Assembly: GCF_050015995.1 (NCBI RefSeq)
Contig: NZ_JBNHEP010000026.1
Span: forward strand, 1 to 64,000
Source of the DNA: Trichodesmium sp050015995
GTDB lineage: Bacteria > Cyanobacteriota > Cyanobacteriia > Cyanobacteriales > Microcoleaceae
Reading direction: 5' to 3'
Length of the DNA stretch: 64,000 bases
Positions 45,886 through 53,447 of this stretch are shown one piece after another. Under the pieces are notes generated by a model. The model did not search any database, was not told the origin of the DNA, and saw only the letters and a list, made by a program, of their open reading frames with translations. The translations under genes and the position numbers were made by a program. Each line of letters starts with the position of its first letter. Positions within the stretch are counted from its first letter, which is position 1.

Positions 45886-46416
45886 ATGTTTGTTGGCACT
45901 ACTGAAGCAGCAAGTTTATTAAGTATTTCTACTCAAAGAATCCGAGTTTTACTCAAAGAAGGTCGGATTCAAGGAGCCAGAAAAATCAATAGTCGTACTT
46001 GGGTAATTCCTCTATATAAAGGAACAATCAAAATTGCAGGCAGAAGCCGTGGTCCTGAGCCTCGTTGGTCTTCCCGTAGGCACTGTGGCAAGAATACTAT
46101 TCATTTCAATCGAAATAATATTGGTATCAATAAAAATAACAAAAATACCGATCTCGATGTAATTTCTGTGAAACGCAGTTCTAAGACTTTAGCAAAAGGT
46201 CACGAAATAGAAATTCACGGTCCTTGTCGGATTGTTTATAAACCAGAAAAACCTCATTCATGCGGAGCGACTGTTTGGATTGAGACTTTGGCAACGGCGA
46301 CAGTCTTCAATTTTGATGGCACAGTTGAGCGAGTAGATAGTACCTGGATTTGGGAAGAAGACGAAATGTGGAAAATTAATAAGAAAAATATTGATGAGTT
46401 GATAAAAGCATCCTAG
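45886..46416 (+). CDS. MerR/excisionase-like HTH protein, unknown
   Basis: A 176-residue protein. Residues 1-45 (VGTTEAASLLSISTQRIRVL, LKEGRIQGARKINSRTWVIP) form an excisionase-like helix-turn-helix. The following 60 residues are basic and Asn-rich. The C-terminal 70 residues (HEIEIHGPCRIVYKPEKPHS, CGATVWIETLATATVF) look like a small beta-rich domain that I cannot name. The upstream region has TATACT at 45852 as a possible -10 box. It interrupts the minus-strand copper genes and may be an accessory or mobile-element-derived regulator. Whether it controls them is unknown. Confidence 0.6.
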   Translation: MFVGTTEAASLLSISTQRIRVLLKEGRIQGARKINSRTWVIPLYKGTIKIAGRSRGPEPRWSSRRHCGKNTIHFNRNNIGINKNNKNTDLDVISVKRSSKTLAKGHEIEIHGPCRIVYKPEKPHSCGATVWIETLATATVFNFDGTVERVDSTWIWEEDEMWKINKKNIDELIKAS

Positions 46417-46531
46417 TCAAAAAGTTAATTTGAATCAGAGCTATCAGTCTCCTGTATAGTCTCACAGGTTAATCGGAAATCTGTGTGTAAATTTATCGTG
46501 GCAAAATTTAAACAACATACTCTTCTTTAGT

Positions 46532-47467
46532 TCAAAATGTAAACCTCAAACCACCCATAAATTTAACCTCATCTACACTTTCCCCCTCTTCCCTGGCAAA
46601 GTCTGCAGTGCCAGCAAATTTACGTTCCCAGGAAATACCAATATAAGGTGCAAAGCGACGACTAAATTCATAACGCAGTCGCATTTCTAACTCAATATCA
46701 TTAAAACCAGTACCAATTTCAAATTCTTCAACCTCCTGTGCTGCTACATTAACTTCAAATTCTGGCTGCAATACCAATCTTTGGGTAAGCAATAACTCAT
46801 ATTCTACACTTAGCCGGGCAGAAATATCGCCATCTTCGCTGACAAAAAGAGCGGCATCTACTTCAAAGAAATAAGGAGCTAATCCTTGCAAACCAAAAAC
46901 TACAAAAGCACGTCCGTCAGACTCAGAGCCAAATATTCTGTCGTAACGCACACCAGCTTGCCATTCCCAAAAAGACCAGACTAACTGACTGTAGAGTAGT
47001 TGTACTTCTGCATCTCCTTCCCCATCTTCTGTATTAACTTCACCATCAGTTTTTAACCACAACCTTCTGTAGTCGCCACCAACCCAACCATGAACATCCC
47101 AATTAAAACTACTGTCAGCATCATTAACGCGATATTCTAACTCTTCAATTAACAACAGCCAAAATATTTGATTATCTTTGATTACTGAAGGCCAATTTTC
47201 CTGGTTGTACTCATTGGCAATTTCCCAAGTAGGAGTAAGATTAGTCGAGCGATCGCCTATCTGTTTTCCTTCTGCCATAACCACTGGTGCATAACTGAAG
47301 TAACCAATAAAACTGACTAAACCTGCTACGGCACAGTAAAAATTCAATTCTTTTCTCTGTCTCCCCCCTTTCAAAGGGGGGTTAGGGGGGATTTTTTCCC
47401 CTATCCCTTTCAGAGGGGGGTTGGGGGGAATTTTTTTCCCTATTCTGAACTTATGCAAAAATTTCAT
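46532..47467 (-). CDS. copB: copper resistance protein B (outer membrane)
   Basis: A 311-residue CopB. The recognisable domain starts after a late signal-like segment (LNFYCAVAGLVSFIGYFSYA) and includes LLIEELEYRVNDADSSFNWD, VGGDYRRLWLKTDGEV and AGVRYD, ending with the beta-barrel strands LRYEFSRRFAPYIGISWERK and FMGGLRFTF, where the terminal Phe suits outer-membrane insertion. The first 38 residues contain two copies of IPPNPPLKG, a cyanobacterial intergenic repeat that has entered the reading frame, so the true start may differ. It follows copA with a gap of 2 bases and is surely cotranscribed. Role: copper binding or export at the outer membrane. Confidence 0.88.
   Translation of the reverse strand: MKFLHKFRIGKKIPPNPPLKGIGEKIPPNPPLKGGRQRKELNFYCAVAGLVSFIGYFSYAPVVMAEGKQIGDRSTNLTPTWEIANEYNQENWPSVIKDNQIFWLLLIEELEYRVNDADSSFNWDVHGWVGGDYRRLWLKTDGEVNTEDGEGDAEVQLLYSQLVWSFWEWQAGVRYDRIFGSESDGRAFVVFGLQGLAPYFFEVDAALFVSEDGDISARLSVEYELLLTQRLVLQPEFEVNVAAQEVEEFEIGTGFNDIELEMRLRYEFSRRFAPYIGISWERKFAGTADFAREEGESVDEVKFMGGLRFTF
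47362..47439 (-). repeat. NPPLKG palindromic repeat inside copB
   Basis: Two units of the C/G-rich repeat (CCCCCTTTCAAAGGGGGGTT and a near copy) are read in frame as IPPNPPLKG. The same type of repeat is found in many cyanobacterial spacers, so its presence between the start and the signal peptide marks a recent insertion. Confidence 0.75.
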
Positions 47468-47469
47468 TA

Positions 47470-49275
47470 TTATGCTTGTTCTACCTTATCAGTTACAGAA
47501 ACTACACGAAACATTCCTACCTTCATGTGATAGAGCAGATGGCAATGAAACGCCCAATTACCAGGTGCATCCACAGTAACATCTACAGACATTCTCTCGG
47601 CAGGTTTAACCAGAACAGTATGTTTGCGTGGTTTATAAGCACCTGCTCCATTATCCAATTCCATCCACATTCCGTGTAAATGAATAGGATGTTCCATCAT
47701 GGTATCGTTGACAAAGGTAAGTCGTAGTCGTTCACCGTTATAAAATTGAATTGGTTCCTTTGCTTCTGAATATTTTTTCCCATCAAACGACCACATATAC
47801 CGTTCCATATTTCCGGTGAGATGTAGTTCTATTTCTCGTTCGGCTTTTCTTTGGTCTTCACGAGGTTTCAGACTGCGTAAGTCGGTGTATAGAAGAACAC
47901 GAGTACCTGTGTTTTCTAAACCAATGCCTGGTTCATGCAGGCGACTTTTTGACATCATAGCTACCCCCGCACTACCTGAACCATGATGATCTGGACCGTG
48001 CATTACGGGTTCTTGATGGGGTATCGTTTGTGTTTCGGTTAAATTATCCATCCCACTATTATGTTGAGAATGATCCATCCCACTGTCATGTTGAGAATGA
48101 TCTATCTCACTATTATGCTGAGAATGATTCATCCCATCCATGCTTGGAGAATGTTGAGAATGTGCAGAATGATCCATGCCATGATCGTGACCCATATCCG
48201 CCATAGTTCGTAGAGGACGTTTTCTGCGTTCCGGTAGAGGCGCAGTCATACCCAGACGGGGCGCAAGAGTTCCACGAGCATAACCACTTCTATCCATTGT
48301 TTCGGCAAAAATAGTATAAGCAGTCTCTTCTTGAGGTTCAACAATTACATCATAAGTTTCAGCAATGGCAATCCGAAATTCATCCACAGTTACAGGTTGC
48401 ACATTTTGACCATCTGCTTGTACTACCGTCATTTTCAGTCCTGGAATTCTTACATCAAAAAAAGTCATTGCTGAAGCATTGATAAACCGGAGTCGGACTT
48501 TTTCACCAGGCTTAAATATGCCACTCCAGTTAGATTCAGGTGCCATACCATTCATTAAATATGTATAGGTTGCACCTGTAATGTCAGCAATATCAGTGGG
48601 GTCCATTCGCATTCTGCGCCAATCTATATCATCAAATAAATGTCCCACTGTTCGCCGTTGATAATTATAGTAAGTGCTTTTCTTTTTCAAGTTAGCAAGC
48701 ACTTGATGGGGGTTTTCAAAAGTCCAGTCAGAGAGCAATATTACATATTCCCGGTTGTATTCAATAGGTTCGGGTTCAGCCGGATCTATAATCATGGCTC
48801 CAAAATGACCGAGTTGTTCTTGCAACCCACTATGACTGTGATACCAATAAGTGCCACTCTGGGTTACAGGGAAACGATAGGTGAAAGTTTCTCCTGGTTT
48901 AATGCCAGCAAAGCTCAAGCCAGGAACGCCATCCATTTCTGGTGGAAGAAGAATTCCATGCCAATGAATTGAGGTATCTGTTTTGAGATTATTTTTGACT
49001 TTAATAGTTGCTGTTTGACCTTCCTGTAAACGAATTAATGGCCCAGGAATTCCGCCGTTAACTGTCATGGCAGTAGCTTTTCGCTCTCCTATTTTGAGTT
49101 TAGTTTCCTGAATTTGGAGGTTAATTAAATCAGGATATTTACTTCCGTTTTCAGGGTTGCTACTAGCGATGATTTGTCTGTTATCAGTAGGGAAAATATT
49201 GTTTATGCCTGCTGCTATACCGATGCCGGCAGTCAAGCGTAATAAATTTCGTCTGGTAAGTGGGTTTATTTTCAT
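47470..49275 (-). CDS. copA: CopA-type multicopper oxidase
   Basis: A 601-residue copper-resistance oxidase. The N-terminus NPLTRRNLLRLTAGIGIAAG is a twin-arginine signal. Copper motifs: SIHWHGILLP, GTYWYHSHSG, HPIHLHGMW and HCHLLYHMKVGMF. Before the last domain (about residues 360-430) lies a His/Met-rich segment built of short repeats (GHDHGMDHSAHSQHS, then HSQHNSxxDHSQH three times), as in Pseudomonas CopA, which stores copper. It acts in the periplasm, oxidising Cu(I) and sequestering copper. copB follows at once. The upstream spacer of 1.3 kb contains two MITEs and a TTTCAT direct repeat that may be the regulator's site. Confidence 0.92.
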   Translation of the reverse strand: MKINPLTRRNLLRLTAGIGIAAGINNIFPTDNRQIIASSNPENGSKYPDLINLQIQETKLKIGERKATAMTVNGGIPGPLIRLQEGQTATIKVKNNLKTDTSIHWHGILLPPEMDGVPGLSFAGIKPGETFTYRFPVTQSGTYWYHSHSGLQEQLGHFGAMIIDPAEPEPIEYNREYVILLSDWTFENPHQVLANLKKKSTYYNYQRRTVGHLFDDIDWRRMRMDPTDIADITGATYTYLMNGMAPESNWSGIFKPGEKVRLRFINASAMTFFDVRIPGLKMTVVQADGQNVQPVTVDEFRIAIAETYDVIVEPQEETAYTIFAETMDRSGYARGTLAPRLGMTAPLPERRKRPLRTMADMGHDHGMDHSAHSQHSPSMDGMNHSQHNSEIDHSQHDSGMDHSQHNSGMDNLTETQTIPHQEPVMHGPDHHGSGSAGVAMMSKSRLHEPGIGLENTGTRVLLYTDLRSLKPREDQRKAEREIELHLTGNMERYMWSFDGKKYSEAKEPIQFYNGERLRLTFVNDTMMEHPIHLHGMWMELDNGAGAYKPRKHTVLVKPAERMSVDVTVDAPGNWAFHCHLLYHMKVGMFRVVSVTDKVEQA

Positions 49276-49497
49276 AGTTTTAGTTAACGTTTTGCTAAAT
49301 TTACAGTTAAAAAATTATGGTTAATTAGGTTGCTTTCAAAAGCTTTGTTTTTCATATTTACTCGCATCTGTGTCAACATTTTGTACATTTTTTCTAAATC
49401 TTGCCCGTTGTGCTTGCATTTGAGAATTATATTGTGCCAATTTTATGTGAGCAACAGAGGACATGATTTTTAATACTGAAATTGTTATGCCTAGATG

Positions 49498-49644
49498 AGA
49501 GACTGTTTGTAAAATAAGTCGAATGAGAGATGCGTAGTCACTAAAATCTAAAAGCGGTAGTACTTCAATAAATTGAAATTTGGTAGATACCAGAGGTGGA
49601 AAGGTATATATATTTCCAGATTTTTAACTGACAAATAGTTATCT
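49498..49644 (+). mobile_element. MITE-C copy 1
   Basis: Starts AGAGACTGTTTGTAAAATAA and ends with AACTGACAAATAGTTATCT, which read in reverse is AGATAACTATTTGTCAGTT, an imperfect inverted repeat. The whole interior, including GAGATGCGTAGTCACTAAAA and GAGGTGGAAAGGTA, matches the inverted copy at 52727-52874. A further TTTACAAACAGTCTCT at 49731-49746 could be a second outer end, giving a larger nested element. Confidence 0.7.
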
Positions 49645-49754
49645 TAATTTCTTCCTCTCTATTCCCTATTCTCTATATCCCTCCATACCTATTCCCAGTT
49701 AAGTGTTCCCTATCTCATTTTTATCTTTCCTTTACAAACAGTCTCTGACAGTAG

Positions 49755-49907
49755 TAGACATCTCCGAAAAATATATAAACTTTTTGTAAAAGTAGGGAAA
49801 AGGGAAGATATTTTCAGTAAAAACGTACATAAAATGATTTTGTCAAGAAATTTTACAACTCTAGCTTATAGTAAATAAAGGACAACTTTATTTTCTGGAG
49901 ATGTCTA
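49755..49907 (+). mobile_element. MITE-B long variant
   Basis: 153 bp from TA-GACATCTCCGAAAAAT to TTTTCTGGAGATGTC-TA with perfectly paired nine-base ends. The interior differs from the common core, so the ends alone seem to define mobility. Confidence 0.75.
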
Positions 49908-50027
49908 ATGGTAAGAGTTTTAAAAAGGTGAAGGTTGCCTAGTTGATTTTTCAATTGATAGGACATATTGATATTTTTCCAAACAAAACTAATATTTTTT
50001 TACTCAATGTTAGTTTGACTTAAGAAT

Positions 50028-50044
50028 ATGAAATTGAGATGAAA
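50028..50044 (-). promoter_or_regulatory. TTTCAT-N5-TTTCAT direct repeat, candidate response-regulator site
   Basis: Read on the minus strand: TTTCAT CTCAA TTTCAT, an 11-base step that puts both half-sites on the same face of DNA, as usual for OmpR-family regulators. It points toward copA, about 750 bases away, 300 of which are MITE insertions. A second copy with identical half-sites and spacing lies at 50381. Confidence 0.55.
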
Positions 50045-50380
50045 TCTAAACTAGATTTTTTTTAAATTTTAGTAGTTATAATCTCTGAAGCAACAACGGG
50101 AGCATGTCAAAAATTTATTAATGGTGGGTCACGGTGCAAATTAAATTTTATTGGTATATTTCTAAAATCAATCCTGTACCTAACTCTGTAATACACCTAA
50201 AATGTTGCAATAGTAGGGGCGGGTTCTGCGTTAAGTTAATGGTGTTATAAATTATCAGATAGAACCCGCCCCCGCCCAATAATCTAAAGCACATCCATTA
50301 GCTGTTTCGGTATACTACGAAATAGAGGATTTTATGATCGGCACAGGTACGAGATAGTTATTAAGGATTTTAGATTGACA

Positions 50381-50397
50381 TTTCATCCTAATTTCAT
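50381..50397 (+). promoter_or_regulatory. TTTCAT-N5-TTTCAT direct repeat, candidate response-regulator site
   Basis: TTTCAT CCTAA TTTCAT on the plus strand, about 160 bases before the gene at 50555 and in the opposite direction to the copy at 50028. The pair would serve divergent promoters. The likely binder is the OmpR-type regulator at 51777. Confidence 0.55.
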
Positions 50398-50554
50398 AAA
50401 TGCTGTGTATACTCAGTCTTGATTGCCTAAAAAAAGCTCAGTTAGTTTCGACTATTTGATGATAAAACCTGACAAAATTGGGTTGATTACTGAAGAGCGA
50501 TCTGATTTTTATTCAAAATCTTAGAAATTATCTCTAATAGGAGTATAAAACATA

Positions 50555-50938
50555 ATGCAAACTATGTCTTTATTCGCTCATGCACCAGAGTTTCATGTAC
50601 CCAATAAAAATGATGATGCAAAAGGAGAAGAAACACAAGTAGAAAATAATTCGGTTAATGAAAAACCAGAAAATCAAATACAAAAAACTTCTTCTCCAGA
50701 GGTAGAAACTCAAGTAGAAAATAATTCGGTCAATGAAAACCTAGAAAATAAAATACAAGAAATATCTTCCCCAAAGGTGGAAACTCAAGTAGAAAAAGTT
50801 GTAGAGGAAAAAGTTATTGATTCCGTTGACTTAGCTCAAACGAATAATTTTCTGCCTCAGCCTGGAGAAATTGTTTTTTTACTTTTATTCACTATGCCTT
50901 TTTTACTATTTTCAATGAAGCGGTATATATTTAGATAA
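50555..50938 (+). CDS. small repeat protein with C-terminal membrane anchor, unknown
   Basis: A 127-residue acidic protein. Residues about 24-85 hold two and a half copies of a 27-residue repeat (ETQVENNSVNExxEN, IQ, SSP). The C-terminus has PQPGE, then a hydrophobic helix IVFLLLFTMPFLLFSM and a basic end KRYIFR, an order that resembles sorting signals of the PEP-CTERM/LPXTG kind although the motif is not canonical. AGGAG lies 11 bases before the ATG. The candidate regulator site at 50381 and the surrounding copper genes hint at copper control. Family unknown. Confidence 0.55.
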   Translation: MQTMSLFAHAPEFHVPNKNDDAKGEETQVENNSVNEKPENQIQKTSSPEVETQVENNSVNENLENKIQEISSPKVETQVEKVVEEKVIDSVDLAQTNNFLPQPGEIVFLLLFTMPFLLFSMKRYIFR

Positions 50939-51380
50939 AGTTTTAAAAGGTAGTCAAAAAAAATGTAAGGATTCAGGTCCTATGGAAAAGCCTATAAATC
51001 TTGATAGATAAGAATTTCCGGCAATTTCCTTTCCAATTCTATTCTCAATTAGAGATGGCTACAAGCCTTTATTTTCGTCATTATTGAGAATTAGACTGTT
51101 AAATTGCTGAATAAGTCGTTTTCAGAAGTCTCTCTATAGCTGGGTTTGAGATACCTGCATCCTTACAAAAAAATATTAATCTGCCGGTCTTTTTTATTCT
51201 ACTAATTGTGAAAAATTACTCTCTAAATTAATCTATATTCTATGGTCTTTGGAGACCAAACCCCTAAAGGCTACTCTAACTTTAATAACCAGAGATGCAA
51301 TTGCAGAAAATTACTATTATTTTTTTTTAATTCACTCGATTATTTTTGACATCAAATCAACTATAAATAAGACTTAAACT
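50939..51380. other. spacer containing MITE-A copy 2
   Basis: Nearly half of it is the MITE listed next. The remainder is AT-rich and shows GGTCTTTGGAGACC near 51243, a short perfect palindrome. No gene seen. Confidence 0.55.
50965..51166 (+). mobile_element. MITE-A copy 2
   Basis: 202 bp with ends GTAAGGATTCAGGT and ACCTGCATCCTTAC, flanked by the perfect 8-bp direct repeat AAAAAAAT at 50957-50964 and 51167-51174. It aligns with the copy at 13779 over its full length with scattered substitutions and one-base gaps. No coding capacity. Confidence 0.92.
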
Positions 51381-51662
51381 ATGAAAATAAATAAAGCCAG
51401 ACTGCGCCAAATTCACTATTGGTTTGCTCCAATAATGTTATTTCCTGTACTACTTAGTTTAATTACAGGTTCTCTCTTTCAAATATCAGTTATTACTGGT
51501 CAATCCAATGATTTTATTTGGCTATTGGAATGGCATAGAGGTAAGTTTGGGAGAATTAATTTAGAGATTATTTATCCATTTTTAAATGCCTTTGGAATGT
51601 TAATGCTGGCAGTAACAGGAATTATTATGTGGTTCCAAATTCGCCGACAAGATAAGAAATAA
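51381..51662 (+). CDS. small PepSY-associated TM-domain protein
   Basis: A 93-residue protein with two membrane helices (about 16-37 and 62-82). The start INKARLRQIHYWFAPIMLFP and LLSLITGSLFQI match the first helix of PepSY-associated TM proteins, and FGMLMLAVTGIIMWFQIRRQ the helix before the domain's end. The PepSY part itself is absent; short stand-alone forms are known in cyanobacteria. Such proteins often accompany metal reductases or copper and iron uptake. It lies between the 127-residue gene and the regulator and may belong to the copper set. Confidence 0.65.
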   Translation: MKINKARLRQIHYWFAPIMLFPVLLSLITGSLFQISVITGQSNDFIWLLEWHRGKFGRINLEIIYPFLNAFGMLMLAVTGIIMWFQIRRQDKK

Positions 51663-51776
51663 TCAGAACAAGCTATTTGCTCAAATTTTCGGTAGAAAAG
51701 ATTAGATACAAAAACTATAAAATTATTTTTGAGATTTATTGTATATTATTCCCTGTTAGTAAAAAATAGATTATGC

Positions 51777-52475
51777 CTATTTATCCACAGGATTAAAGCG
51801 ATAACCTAAACCATAAACCGTTTCAATTAAATCTCCACATCCACTAGCCCCCAATTTACGTCTTAATAATCTAATTTGAGCAGCAACAACATTACTGATT
51901 GGTTCTGCATCTAATTCCCAAAGTTGAGCTAAAATTTGGTCGCGACTAAGAATTTGGTGAGGATGTCGGAGAAAATATTCTAATAGTACAAACTCTTTAT
52001 GAGTGAGATTAATTACATTTTTTTCCTGATTTTTCTTGATGAAACAAATAGTATTAGTACCGTAGTCTAGAACAAGATTTCCTACCTGTAATTGTTGACG
52101 TTGAATTTCAGGCGATCGCCTTTGTAAAGCTCTGAGTCTTGCTAATAGTTCTGGCATTCCAAAAGGCTTAACTAAATAATCATCTGCCCCGGCATCTAAT
52201 CCCATGACTTTATCTGCCATACTATCTTTTGCTGTTAACATTAATACGGGTAAAGCACTATTTTTTTGTCGCAAAAATTTGACTAATTCTAACCCTGATA
52301 AACCAGGCAGCAACCAGTCAACAATAGCAAGGCGATATAAGGTAAATTGACTTTCTAAATATTCCCATGCCATTATGCCATCAACTACCCAATCAACCAC
52401 ATAGGATTCTTGATGGAGAACCCGTTTAATTGCCGATCCTAAATCTGGTTCATCTTCGACTAATAAAACTCGCAT
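51777..52475 (-). CDS. OmpR-family response regulator (probable copper regulator)
   Basis: A 232-residue regulator. Receiver domain 1-120 with acidic pocket ED at 7-8, phospho-acceptor Asp53 (LAIVDWLLPG) and MLTAKD; DNA-binding winged helix from about 130 (LTHKEFVLLEYFLRHPHQIL, VVAAQIRLLRRKLG, IETVYGLGYRF). It is the only OmpR-type regulator in the copper region and pairs naturally with the histidine kinase at 44224. Proteins of this subgroup bind direct repeats with an 11-base step, which fits the two TTTCAT repeats in the copA upstream region. Regulation of the copper genes is inferred. Confidence 0.9.
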   Translation of the reverse strand: MRVLLVEDEPDLGSAIKRVLHQESYVVDWVVDGIMAWEYLESQFTLYRLAIVDWLLPGLSGLELVKFLRQKNSALPVLMLTAKDSMADKVMGLDAGADDYLVKPFGMPELLARLRALQRRSPEIQRQQLQVGNLVLDYGTNTICFIKKNQEKNVINLTHKEFVLLEYFLRHPHQILSRDQILAQLWELDAEPISNVVAAQIRLLRRKLGASGCGDLIETVYGLGYRFNPVDK

Positions 52476-52726
52476 AATTAGGTTATATTAAATCACTTTT
52501 ATTGACCATAATACTAGAAATTAGTGCTGTAGATTGTTAGAGACTGAATGTATCAGGAAATATAAAAAGGAGATAGGGAACAGGAAACAGGTATAACAAT
52601 CCTAAATCATTCGTGAACAGTAATTTGCTTGAAACTCACATACAGCAAGAATATTTCTGGAGAAATTTTACAAACCATATAGGATTGCTATATGGAGGTA
52701 TGAAGGTATGGAGGAAGGAAAAAATC

Positions 52727-52874
52727 AAGACAACTGTTTGTCAGTTAAAAATCTAGGAATATATGTACCTTTCCACCTCTTGTATCTACAAAATTTCAAT
52801 CTCTTTAAGTACTACCCCTTTTAGATTTTAGTCACTACGCATCTCTCTTAATACTTATTTTACAAACAGTCTCT
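52727..52874 (-). mobile_element. MITE-C copy 2 at a duplication breakpoint
   Basis: Read on the minus strand it starts AGAGACTGTTTGTAAAATAA at 52874 and follows the copy at 49498 to AACTGACAAACAGTTGTCTT. The base after its end, 52875, is the first base of homology with the intact oxidase gene (43548), so the element lies exactly at the break. Confidence 0.75.
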
Positions 52875-53163
52875 TAGTGAAATTAATCTGAATAGTATCT
52901 CCTGGTTTTGCTTCTAGTCTTGGTCCAGGAATTTGTCTGTTATAACTTAATAGATAAGCTTGTTTATTTCCCAGATTTATTTGATTAAAATTAGCTGTTA
53001 AATCTATTTCTAAAATTCCATCTTGGCTCTGATTAATTTGAGGATATGATGAAAAAAAATGTCGATTTTCTTGAGTTTTAACTATGCTACATTGAGCTAT
53101 TAAAGTAGCGATGGCACTACTATAACTTAGGATTAAAAATTTTCTACGATTAATTTTTTTCAT
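52875..53163 (-). pseudogene. 5' fragment of the multicopper oxidase gene (recent duplicate)
   Basis: The first 96 codons of the oxidase at 42388-43836 are repeated here and then run into the MITE-C end, giving a 102-residue frame ending TIQINFTKRLFVK. The homologous block, 52875-53224, equals 43548-43897 except for three substitutions, one of which changes Arg to Gln. It includes the upstream region, so the fragment could still be transcribed. It lacks all copper ligands and cannot be an oxidase; a short exported peptide is possible. Confidence 0.9.
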
Positions 53164-53313
53164 AATTAATATTTGGGAAATTTTACATTTGATTCAAAAT
53201 TTCATTTCGGCAAATTATCATTATCAAGTAAAATTATGAAATGAAGATTAATTTTTTTACCCAAGAAGCCAGATGTAATTATCAATATATCCAAATCGAC
53301 TGAAACCGATAAA

Positions 53314-53354
53314 TTTAATTTAATCTTAAAATTTTCTTAATTTTTACTTAATTA
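53314..53354 (+). promoter_or_regulatory. Pho box (four 8-bp direct repeats, 11-bp step)
   Basis: TTTAATTT, CTTAAAAT, CTTAATTT and CTTAATTA start at 53314, 53325, 53336 and 53347, each separated by three bases. The cyanobacterial SphR/PhoB consensus is PyTTAAPyPy(T/A) in direct repeats with 3-base spacers; three of the four repeats match it fully and the second has two mismatches. It stands 94 bases before the ATG of a phosphodiesterase/phytase-like gene, where such a site is expected. Confidence 0.85.
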
Positions 53355-53447
53355 TTTTCAGGTATATCTTAGCTCATGAAAGAATTCCAAGTTCTTTCTT
53401 CAATAACAAAAAAGTCGATTGTTTTGATTGAGAGATAATTAAGTTAA

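Larger units (their letters stand above)
49276..50554. other. 1.3-kb divergent spacer of the copper region
   Basis: Between copA and the small gene at 50555. Holds MITE-C (49498-49644), MITE-B (49755-49907), two TTTCAT direct repeats, and a 12-bp stem GGGGCGGGTTCT / AGAACCCGCCCC at 50216-50272 around a 43-base loop. No coding region was recognised. Confidence 0.6.

Noticed and set aside
50216..50272. Long-loop stem considered as a riboswitch or terminator
   Set aside because: Stem arms are G/C runs typical of dispersed palindromes, the loop is 43 bases and AT-rich, and no T-run follows; no known riboswitch core was seen.
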